From contig NZ_AP031497.1 in NCBI RefSeq assembly GCF_042853465.1, forward strand, positions 3,162,001 through 3,226,000: DNA of 64,000 nucleotides, in the 5' to 3' direction. The position numbers and the translations under genes were made by a program. Shown here one piece after another: positions 36,469 through 43,847 of the stretch (position 1 is its first letter; every line of letters starts with the position of its first letter). Under the pieces are notes generated by a model. That model was not told where the DNA came from. It was given only the letters and a program-made list of their open reading frames with translations, and searched no databases. This stretch comes from Simiduia litorea. GTDB taxonomy: Bacteria; Pseudomonadota; Gammaproteobacteria; Pseudomonadales; Cellvibrionaceae.

Positions 36469-37134
36469 TTATCCGCCATCAGCTTCCAGAATGTCTTTCA
36501 AGTTGCGCAGCGACTTTACCGGTACCTGAGCTAGATTTAGCCTAACCAACCAATCGGGTAAAGCACCGGCTGGGTCGATAAACTGGGTCCATTCAATATG
36601 TGTTTGCGCCCCCTTGGGTGTCAGCAGAAAAGCACCAGCGGCGTGTTTCACGCGAACATAGCGCGTATTGCGGGTTTGGGCACAATGGCTATCAAGATTA
36701 TTGTCGCAATAGCTCGGCTCGGCGGAAAGATTTATCGCGACTTGCTTGGTCTGCTCATCTCGTACGATTTCCGCCAACATAATCATATCGCGACCACTGA
36801 CCACCGGAAGCTTGGTGACCTGGTAAATATAGGCGGTACTAAAATCATCCATGGCAAGGATGCGACTCAGCTCACAACCATGTACCCATTCAGCGTGTCG
36901 GCTGAAATCCATAATAAAATTCATCACTTTATCGACCGGTGCATCGACATCAACGGTCGCCCTGAATTCGGGCAGGGAATCTGTAGGCCCCATACGCGTA
37001 TAGTACTTCAACGCGCCCTGTTGTTTTTGTAATTGCCAATCCTTGCTTACCGTCGAACAGGCGCTAAGCGCAACAGCCAAAAACGCCAGGCCGAACATTC
37101 TAGCAACCAGTGTTCGAATGGATGATGTGGTCAC
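36469..37134 (-). CDS. START/SRPBCC-domain lipoprotein
   Basis: A 221-aa probable lipoprotein: membrane segment and lipobox in FLAVALSACS, Cys26. The rest is a START-like (SRPBCC) hydrophobic-ligand-binding fold (ATVDVDAPVDKVMNFIMDFSRHAEWVHGC; TKLPVVSGRDMIML; WTQFIDPAGALPDWLVRLNL). Such proteins bind lipids or steroids; the ligand and role here are unknown. It is convergent with the secreted protein gene at 35739 and divergent from the sigma-factor operon that begins near 37504. Confidence 0.85.
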   Translation of the reverse strand: MTTSSIRTLVARMFGLAFLAVALSACSTVSKDWQLQKQQGALKYYTRMGPTDSLPEFRATVDVDAPVDKVMNFIMDFSRHAEWVHGCELSRILAMDDFSTAYIYQVTKLPVVSGRDMIMLAEIVRDEQTKQVAINLSAEPSYCDNNLDSHCAQTRNTRYVRVKHAAGAFLLTPKGAQTHIEWTQFIDPAGALPDWLVRLNLAQVPVKSLRNLKDILEADGG

Positions 37135-37503
37135 GATAATAATCCTAAAATAATGAATTGTACGTCAATTGCCAATATTCGACGACGCAAACTGTGCCGC
37201 CCTAGAAAGCGCCATCATAGAGAGATACGGGGCGACATTAAAATAAGTTGCAAGTAGATTCACACATTAACCCCGTAATCACCTTTGCGCTGCTTGCTCC
37301 TCAATAACTGCGTCGGCGGTGGTCATTACACCTATGTCTCACCACCAAGCCTTAGTACTCACCCTTTATGCTTCATCTTAACGCAGCATCACCGGGTGAT
37401 TAACACTTTGGCGTTATCAAGTTTGCCTATAGAATATCCAACACTTAAAATACGCTGCAACTTTTTCCTGATCCACACCGTATCGTTTTGTAAGGACACA
37501 CCT

Positions 37504-38079
37504 TTGGATAACGAAGAATTGATGAGTCTGTTGGCTCGCTGCGCACTACGTGACCAAAAGGCATTAGCGCGGTTATACCAAAAAACGGCGGCCTATCTGA
37601 ATGCAGTGGCCTACCGCATGCTAGGCTCAAGCGATGCTAGCAACGATGTACTGCAAGAAGCATTTGTGCAGATTTGGGATAACGCAGCAAGCTACACGCC
37701 AAGTCAAGCCAAGCCTTTAACGTGGATGACGAGCATTGTTCGCTATCGAGCCATAGACAAGATCAGGCTCGAGCGACGCCACCAGAATCGCCCGCCAGCA
37801 GAAGAAGAAGCCAACATACTGCTGAGTACACCCGACGCAGACACACAAGAGGATATCCACCAGCGCTTCCGTTTAAATGAGGAATTAAAAAAGTGTTTCG
37901 AGGTGATGAATGAAAACTTTAGACGCAGTGTACAACTCGCCTATCTTCAGGGCTATTCGCGAGAAGAAATAGCAGAAACGCTGGGTGCCAATATCAACAC
38001 CGTAAAATCTTGGTTGCGGCGCGGTGCTGCGAATCTAAAGGCGTGCTTAGAAGGCACGCACGGGGGTAAGACCCAATGA
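37504..38079 (+). CDS. ECF sigma-70 factor (RskA-controlled type)
   Basis: A 191-aa sigma factor. Region 2 is ALARLYQKTAAYLNAVAYRML...VLQEAFVQIWDNAASY and the helix-turn-helix of region 4 is GYSREEIAETLGANINTVKSWLRRG. I prefer a TTG start at 37504 (LDNEELMSLLARC), preceded by TAAGGA at six bases' spacing. The frame is open to an ATG at 37285, but that stretch is not sigma-like; an ATG at 37522 is also possible. It overlaps the anti-sigma gene by four bases (ATGA). The inducing signal is unknown. Confidence 0.9.
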   Translation: MDNEELMSLLARCALRDQKALARLYQKTAAYLNAVAYRMLGSSDASNDVLQEAFVQIWDNAASYTPSQAKPLTWMTSIVRYRAIDKIRLERRHQNRPPAEEEANILLSTPDADTQEDIHQRFRLNEELKKCFEVMNENFRRSVQLAYLQGYSREEIAETLGANINTVKSWLRRGAANLKACLEGTHGGKTQ

Positions 38080-38816
38080 GTAATTCAAACGACAAAAAGG
38101 CGCTAGCTTTTGAGTATGTGCTAGGTACCTTAAGAGGCGAAGAGCGAGACGTTTTTATTCAGCAATTGCGCTCAGATGAAACCCTAGCAATTGAAGTTCG
38201 CTATTGGGAGGCGGCACTGATGCCAGCACCCGATAGCGTCACACCCTTGGCGCCGAAACCAGATACCTTTAAAAATATACAAGCCGTTATAGACAATCGG
38301 TCACGTGCGTCGCAATACAAACCCGAAGGTTTCTGGGGAAAGCTGCTAGCGTGGAAAATGGCAACCGCCATAGCCTTTTCTTTGCTGCTCGTAGTGAGCG
38401 GGTTACTGGTCAACAATACCCTACAGCATCAAAGCCTTAGCGGGGCGCCAAACGCCGATTATGTAGCGGTACTGTTGAACGAAGCCAATGAGCCAATACT
38501 AACGGCCTTAACTGCCCAGGACGGCAGCAAGCTGTGGTTGAAGTGGGAGCATTGGCAAGCCCCGAAGGGTCATAGTTTACAACTGTGGTCGCAATCGCGA
38601 CGGGATGGTGAAATACGCCCCTTATTGGTTTTCGATAGCGCAGAACAGCTTGAAGAAGTAGAACTGGATCAAGCAACCTGGCGTCTTATCAAAGACTCTT
38701 CACACTTAATTATCACGCGAGAAGACATTGGCGGGTCACCAATTGATGAACCTAGCCAGCAGATTATCGCAAAGGGTGTTTGTATTCGGATCGCCAACAA
38801 GGATGGTCGAGCATAG
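38076..38816 (+). CDS. Anti-sigma factor, RskA family
   Basis: A 246-aa inner-membrane anti-sigma factor. The N-terminal cytoplasmic part (ALAFEYVLGTLRGEERDVFIQQL) is the sigma-binding anti-sigma domain. One membrane segment is at about 93-111 (ATAIAFSLLLVVSGLLV), and the periplasmic RskA domain (about 125-240; HSLQLWSQSRRDGEIRPLL, LIITREDIGGSPI) follows. It is translationally coupled to the preceding sigma gene and presumably sequesters it until the periplasmic part is altered. The next gene starts nine bases downstream. Confidence 0.9.
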   Translation: MSNSNDKKALAFEYVLGTLRGEERDVFIQQLRSDETLAIEVRYWEAALMPAPDSVTPLAPKPDTFKNIQAVIDNRSRASQYKPEGFWGKLLAWKMATAIAFSLLLVVSGLLVNNTLQHQSLSGAPNADYVAVLLNEANEPILTALTAQDGSKLWLKWEHWQAPKGHSLQLWSQSRRDGEIRPLLVFDSAEQLEEVELDQATWRLIKDSSHLIITREDIGGSPIDEPSQQIIAKGVCIRIANKDGRA

Positions 38817-38825
38817 GACATCGTT

Positions 38826-39485
38826 ATGAGAATCAAAACGTCAAGCTGGCGAAGCTACTTTTTAACATTATGTCTTTCCTGCCTGGCAAATATTTCCCAA
38901 GCCACAAATATTCAGGTAGCAGATACAGCCTTACAAGCGTGCCTGAACAAACAGGCGAGAACGAATAACTGGTCTCAACCCGCTCAATTCACGGAGATCT
39001 CCTGCCACAGCCAAGGCGTAAAATCACTAGAAGGTTTACTACAATTCAAGAATCTTGAAACCATATCGCTATACAATAATAAGTTAGAACACATTGATAT
39101 CGACTTGGAAAGTTTACCAAAGTTAAAAACGCTTAACCTAGCACGCAACAATTTAACAAATATCGATATTTCAGCCTTAAACGAGCTAGGAAATTTATAC
39201 CTATTTGCCAACCAACTAACAACATTAAGCCTTTCGAACCTGCCCAAACTCGAGGTTTTAAAGGCCAATAATAATGTGCTAACCCAGTTCAGCTACGCCA
39301 ACACGCCCAAGCTCAAAAAAATCTATATTTTCAATAATCAGCTAGAAACAATAAATATTTATGACCTGCCAGCACTACAATATATGGACTGTCGAGAAAA
39401 TCCGATGCCCGATGAACTTTATGACCAAATGGATCAGGCAGACAATGTCACCTTCCTTCACGACGGCAATGCCGACGATTGGTAG
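38826..39485 (+). CDS. Exported leucine-rich-repeat protein
   Basis: A 219-aa protein with a signal peptide (about residues 1-26, NISQA) and a two-Cys cap (ALQACLNKQARTNNW; FTEISCHSQGV). It then has about seven LRR units of about 21 residues (LKTLNLARNNLTNIDISAL, LGNLYLFANQLTTLSLS, LKKIYIFNNQLETINIY), ending QYMDCRENPM. LRR proteins of this kind bind proteins or glycans at the surface or in the periplasm. It is in the sigma/anti-sigma operon, so it may contribute to sensing the signal or be one of the regulated functions. Confidence 0.85.
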   Translation: MRIKTSSWRSYFLTLCLSCLANISQATNIQVADTALQACLNKQARTNNWSQPAQFTEISCHSQGVKSLEGLLQFKNLETISLYNNKLEHIDIDLESLPKLKTLNLARNNLTNIDISALNELGNLYLFANQLTTLSLSNLPKLEVLKANNNVLTQFSYANTPKLKKIYIFNNQLETINIYDLPALQYMDCRENPMPDELYDQMDQADNVTFLHDGNADDW

Positions 39486-40719
39486 CAGCCTTATTGCGCT
39501 ACCGTTGTTGATGGTAGCACTGCTAGCGTCTGAGCCGGCTACATCGCTCGAATACAACTTAGACAAGCATCAGTTTGAGCTCGGGTTCCGGCCACGCGTG
39601 GCCTACGTTGAAGGTGAAGAAGATGCGCGGGCGGCTTCGCTATTGTTACGGCTGGACGTCAGGAGCCATTGGCGCGATGACCTTTCCACACTGCTTGAAG
39701 TCGACACTGTCGCCTTGGGCTGGGAAGATGAGTTTAGTAACGGTGAAAACTTCAATGGCAAACCGGTTATACCAGACGTTGGAGGCATAGACCTCAATCA
39801 AGCGCTCGTGCGCTATTCAGCCTCCAATAGGTTACAACTAAGTATCGGCCGGGAAGCTGTAAACCTTGGTAATGAGCGCTTTGTCGGCACAAACAGTTTT
39901 TGGCAAAATGAACAAACGCTGGATATGGCAGGGTTTAACGTCGATTTTGCGTCGGCATCCAATGTTAGCTACCGCTATGTCGCAAATGCCAATAGAATTT
40001 CTGGCGACGCAGCAGGTAAGTACCTCAGCCCTTCAGATTCAAACTTCGAGCAAAACAACGGGCTTAGGCCAGCGCAATTTCTTGGTAATCACAATCATAA
40101 TACACACCTACTATTCGCTGAATTCAAAGAGTGGGACTATTCGCGCCTACAAGCCTATTACTTGAATATCGATATCGAAGAAGCATCGGCCCTATCTAAT
40201 GAAGCTCTCGGCCTGCGATACGAATTCAAAGGTCGGCTGCATAAACTACGCTCACTGGCTCACGCCGAGTACGCTTTCCAAGAACGGCCGGAAACTAATA
40301 AAGGCAACCTAATCCACTATTACAATATCGGCGCCGGTTTTGGATATCAATCCAGTGAAATCAGTTTGAATATTGAAACGCTGGGGGAGAAATATGGCAC
40401 CAGCTTCGTCACGCCCTTAGCCTCATTGCATGATTTTAATGGCTGGTCGGATCAATTTTTAATCACGCCAAAGGGTGGCTTACGCGACTATTCTATGCAG
40501 TATATCTGGCGCAAGAACCCTTGGAAAATTGATACCCGCTACCATAAGTTTAAGGCCGACGATAATAGCACCAGCTATGGCCGCGAATTTGATGTCGACC
40601 TATCCATGAATATTAGTGGCGACAGTACCTTATTACTTCGCTATGCAGATTTTATCGCTGATGATGACAATTACGCCGATGAGCGGCGCATATTTTTAAT
40701 GTACATTTACAACTTATAA
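39445..40719 (+). CDS. Alginate-export (AlgE)-like outer-membrane beta-barrel
   Basis: Outer-membrane channel of about 424 aa. After a signal peptide (ALPLLMVALLASEPATS) come many amphipathic strands typical of the Alginate_exp family (FELGFRPRVAYVEGE; LQLSIGREAVNLGNERFVG; WDYSRLQAYYLNIDI; ending MYIYNL). AlgE itself exports alginate, but this family also contains other anion- or polysaccharide-selective porins, so the direction and substrate are open. The start is uncertain: ATG 39445 follows CAGGCAG, and ATG 39469 is an alternative. Both overlap the end of the LRR gene, implying coupling in the sigma-factor operon. Confidence 0.8.
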   Translation: MSPSFTTAMPTIGSSLIALPLLMVALLASEPATSLEYNLDKHQFELGFRPRVAYVEGEEDARAASLLLRLDVRSHWRDDLSTLLEVDTVALGWEDEFSNGENFNGKPVIPDVGGIDLNQALVRYSASNRLQLSIGREAVNLGNERFVGTNSFWQNEQTLDMAGFNVDFASASNVSYRYVANANRISGDAAGKYLSPSDSNFEQNNGLRPAQFLGNHNHNTHLLFAEFKEWDYSRLQAYYLNIDIEEASALSNEALGLRYEFKGRLHKLRSLAHAEYAFQERPETNKGNLIHYYNIGAGFGYQSSEISLNIETLGEKYGTSFVTPLASLHDFNGWSDQFLITPKGGLRDYSMQYIWRKNPWKIDTRYHKFKADDNSTSYGREFDVDLSMNISGDSTLLLRYADFIADDDNYADERRIFLMYIYNL

Positions 40720-40947
40720 ATTTTCCCCCGCAGCTAAAGCTTCACTATCAATCAACCTGAAAAACACCAGACCTACTCACCCTAGCCAAATTGAGTCTCC
40801 ACCTGAAAATCACTCTGTTCTAGCGTGCACATAGCAGTTAAAGCGATCCCTACCTGCAACTTTCCTCCTCCTCCGTTCGTATTGTTGATCAAGAGGCGAG
40901 CAGTAATCGTCTCATCACTCACCTATTAATACGACAAGGAATGACCA

Positions 40948-41679
40948 ATGAGCTTGCACACAATAATGGATATATTACAGCTAAGTTGTTTAGGAAAAGG
41001 AGGTTCATATATTCCGTTTTCACAAAATTATGCACCCACAAGCAATATCATCAATATGACCCCCTATACCGCAGGTGGTATTTGTCAGGCACTAGCGGCT
41101 AAATGGATTGTGCAGCACGCCAACGATTCCAGTCTGTGGAGCTGGCTCTATCTTCCCGGCACACGCACGGTCAACAAGGCATCCGTGGTGCAGTTAATGC
41201 ACAACTTTATCGACGGATGGGTACAACGTGGCCCACACGCCAACCCCACAACCTGCAAAAAATATCCCTTGGGAATGACCTACCAAGATTACGTTACCGA
41301 GCGCTATCTAGGGTTCTATGGCGTAAAACGTCGCCAGATGGTATTAAAGGCCTTCATGGGCACACAGCACCAACTCATCGGCACCGGTTCAGACGGCTAT
41401 TGCCTGGCTCATCGATTACAGGAATCCTTTCTAAATGCCAAAGGTGGTTCCTATGTGCTGATCGTTATCAAGGGCACCCACAACAATCAACCGGTCGGGC
41501 ACGCTATGTCAGCTTTTGTAGGGTCTGGGGATATCGCTTTTTTTGATCCCAATTTCGGTGAATTCTGGTTTCCCAATCAAGTCAATTTCAGAACCTGGTT
41601 CAAACAATACTGGGCAACATCAGAATACAAAAATATCTTCCGTAACTTCTACCTTTTGCCTTACGGTAAAGCCATGTAA
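40948..41679 (+). CDS. YopT-type cysteine protease (peptidase C58 family)
   Basis: A 243-aa protein with the C58 catalytic triad in the expected order and context: Cys46 in GGICQALAAKWI, His185 in QPVGHAMSAFVG, and Asp200 in AFFDPNFGEFWF. C58 enzymes (YopT, AvrPphB) are effectors that cleave host proteins near membranes. No signal peptide is present, so it is cytoplasmic or delivered by a dedicated secretion route; none is visible nearby. AAGGAATGACC before the ATG is a good ribosome binding site. It stands alone between the porin gene and fumC. An interbacterial or eukaryote-directed toxin is inferred, and a bacterial processing role is possible. Confidence 0.85.
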   Translation: MSLHTIMDILQLSCLGKGGSYIPFSQNYAPTSNIINMTPYTAGGICQALAAKWIVQHANDSSLWSWLYLPGTRTVNKASVVQLMHNFIDGWVQRGPHANPTTCKKYPLGMTYQDYVTERYLGFYGVKRRQMVLKAFMGTQHQLIGTGSDGYCLAHRLQESFLNAKGGSYVLIVIKGTHNNQPVGHAMSAFVGSGDIAFFDPNFGEFWFPNQVNFRTWFKQYWATSEYKNIFRNFYLLPYGKAM

Positions 41680-41746
41680 TCAACGAAAATAACGCGAGAT
41701 GGGCAGTCAACCTAGTCAAACGAGTAGCAACACGAGAGGAATATAA

Positions 41747-41804
41747 GGGTCAAGTTTAATGGTACTGAGTACTTTAATTGTAGACGTAAACCGTGAACTG
41801 ACCC
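41747..41804. repeat. REP-like element with GGGTCAAGTT/AACTGACCC ends
   Basis: Within the 372-bp spacer before fumC, GGGTCAAGTTTAATGG and ...CGTGAACTGACCC form imperfect inverted ends around a centre that includes GTACTGAGTAC. It resembles the short repeats associated with REP-type (TnpA_REP) transposases in many gammaproteobacteria. Only one copy is in this window and no transposase is adjacent. The rest of the spacer holds nothing recognised. Confidence 0.35.
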
Positions 41805-42051
41805 GCTTCCTGCCTGCGAATTAAGGCGCACCAGGCATCTATTGACCGGTAATTCCACCTACAAAGCAGAACCCGTAGTGAGTTCATTCACGAGCGGTTG
41901 GGCCTTACATACTGTGCAAATGTTACATCGGAATAATCGTCTACGGTGCCAATGCTTGATGCTTCAAATACCTTGGCAAAAAGGATTCAATGACAGCTCC
42001 CTTTGAGCTTTCGTTATAGATGAATGCTCTTAGAAATCAAAAAGTCCTTTT

Positions 42052-43434
42052 TCAAGATTTCACCCCACCCTGCGTTAGGTCACTAGGGTTTAAAAGTCGC
42101 TCAAGTTCTGAGCGACTAAGATCTGTCTCCTCCTCTGCCACATCAATAATCGTGCGACCCGATGCGTAAGCTCTCTTAGCAATAGCAGCCGCCTTTTGAT
42201 AACCAATAAGCGGATTCAACGCAGTCACCAAAATAGGATTTCTAGCCAAGGCTCGCTCAATATTATCTTTATTTACGGTAAACCCGCTAACGGCTTTATC
42301 CGCAAGTAATCGCGTGCTGTTGGCCAATAATTCAATGCTTTGCAGCAGGTTGTAAGCAATCACTGGCAACATAGCATTTAACTGAAAATTACCCGACTGC
42401 CCCGCTACCGTTATAGTAGTATCATTACCCATAACCTGTGCCGCCACCATGGTAATCGCTTCGGGAATAACGGGGTTCACTTTTCCAGGCATAATTGATG
42501 AACCTGGCTGCACAGCTTCTAATTGAATTTCACCTAATCCGGAAAGCGGGCCCGAGTTCATCCAACGCAAGTCATTAGCTATTTTCATTAAGCTTACAGC
42601 TAAGGTTTTTAGTTGGCCCGACAATGCCACTGCCGTATCTTGACTACTAATACTGACAAAGAAATTCTCGCTAACGGTAAATGCTATACCGCAAAAATCA
42701 CTCAGCTCTTGAACAAACACAGCCGAAAACTCCGGAGGCGTGTTAATGCCGGTGCCAACAGCAGTGCCACCTTGAGCAAGAGATTTTAGCTCGGGTAATA
42801 TGGCTTGGAGCCGGTGCTTACTCTGCTGTATTTGCCCCGCCCAAGCATTTAGCTCTTGGTCGAATCGAATAGGCATGGCATCCATTAGATGGGTGCGCCC
42901 CGTTTTTACATAACTCTCCAGCGTTTTTGCCTTGTCTATCAAGCTTCGATATAAAATATCGAGCGCTGGCAGTAATTCTTGCTCAACGGCCAAAACAGCA
43001 CTCACATGAATGGCGGTTGGGATCACATCATTACTACTTTGCCCTCTATTAACATCATCATTAGGGTCAACTTTTTTACCTAATTCCCTGCTCGCTATGG
43101 TTGCTATCACCTCATTGATATTCATGTTGGAGCTAGTACCTGAACCTGTTTGAAACACATCCACGGGAAACTGATCTGAGTATTGGCCAGATAGAAGCAC
43201 ATCACAAGCGCGGACAATTGCACTGGCAGTAGCGGCTTCTAACAACGCAAGTTTCTTATTGGCAAGCGCTGCGGCACGCTTTATTTTCGCCAAGGCCAGG
43301 ATAAAACGCCTTGGCATTTCCAAACCACTAATAGGAAAATTATTAACCGCCCGCTGTGTTTGAGCGCCGTAAAAGGCGCTCGCAGGCACGTCTATATTAC
43401 CTAGACTGTCGCTTTCCACTTTGAAATCACCCAT
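42052..43434 (-). CDS. fumC: Class II fumarate hydratase
   Basis: A 460-aa homotetrameric enzyme of the TCA cycle converting fumarate and malate, without an iron-sulphur cluster. Family signatures are intact: YGAQTQRAVNNFPIS, the substrate-binding GSGTSSNMNINEVIA, NDDVNRGQSSNDVIPTA, GGTAVGTGINTPPEF, and the signature GSSIMPGKVNPVIPE with the catalytic Ser loop. AGGAGG precedes the ATG. Its length matches the family. It stands alone. Confidence 0.95.
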   Translation of the reverse strand: MGDFKVESDSLGNIDVPASAFYGAQTQRAVNNFPISGLEMPRRFILALAKIKRAAALANKKLALLEAATASAIVRACDVLLSGQYSDQFPVDVFQTGSGTSSNMNINEVIATIASRELGKKVDPNDDVNRGQSSNDVIPTAIHVSAVLAVEQELLPALDILYRSLIDKAKTLESYVKTGRTHLMDAMPIRFDQELNAWAGQIQQSKHRLQAILPELKSLAQGGTAVGTGINTPPEFSAVFVQELSDFCGIAFTVSENFFVSISSQDTAVALSGQLKTLAVSLMKIANDLRWMNSGPLSGLGEIQLEAVQPGSSIMPGKVNPVIPEAITMVAAQVMGNDTTITVAGQSGNFQLNAMLPVIAYNLLQSIELLANSTRLLADKAVSGFTVNKDNIERALARNPILVTALNPLIGYQKAAAIAKRAYASGRTIIDVAEEETDLSRSELERLLNPSDLTQGGVKS

Positions 43435-43847
43435 TGTAGACCTCCTAGAACATTCCTATTTCTATCTTATCTTCAGCTAACACTATAACCTAGGAAAGTT
43501 ATACAGCCGACGTTACCGCTATATCGGGCGGCTCCACTTGCATGCACCAGAAAGTAAGCATCACAATGTACCAGGAAAGCTCGCATAAATGCGTTAACAC
43601 CTATGCGAGCCAACAAGTTAGTTATTTCTATACCCACCGCTCAAACAACGACTGGTATTAAACCTATCCGCACTCAATAATCGGAACGCCATTTAACTCA
43701 TGTTGTGTTCTATCGAAATTTAGTTAGTAAAGAGTATTGACCTATAAGCGTGCTGTTATGTCATAAAGCCATTTCCATTTAATACGCCAATTTTTACAAA
43801 AAAAAGGGCTCAAGCGAGCCCCTTCAACAGCCTATAAAAGCCCTATG
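43435..43847. other. 413-bp spacer between fumC and the nuclease gene
   Basis: No gene was recognised. The right end contains the nuclease terminator. The part next to fumC should hold its promoter, but no clear -35/-10 pair stood out. Confidence 0.5.
43797..43824 (-). terminator. Rho-independent terminator of the nuclease gene
   Basis: Read on the minus strand, GGGCTC-GCTT-GAGCCC is a perfect 6-bp hairpin (extended by flanking A/T pairs) followed by a run of eight T. It lies 24 bases after the stop of the extracellular nuclease gene. Confidence 0.85.
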
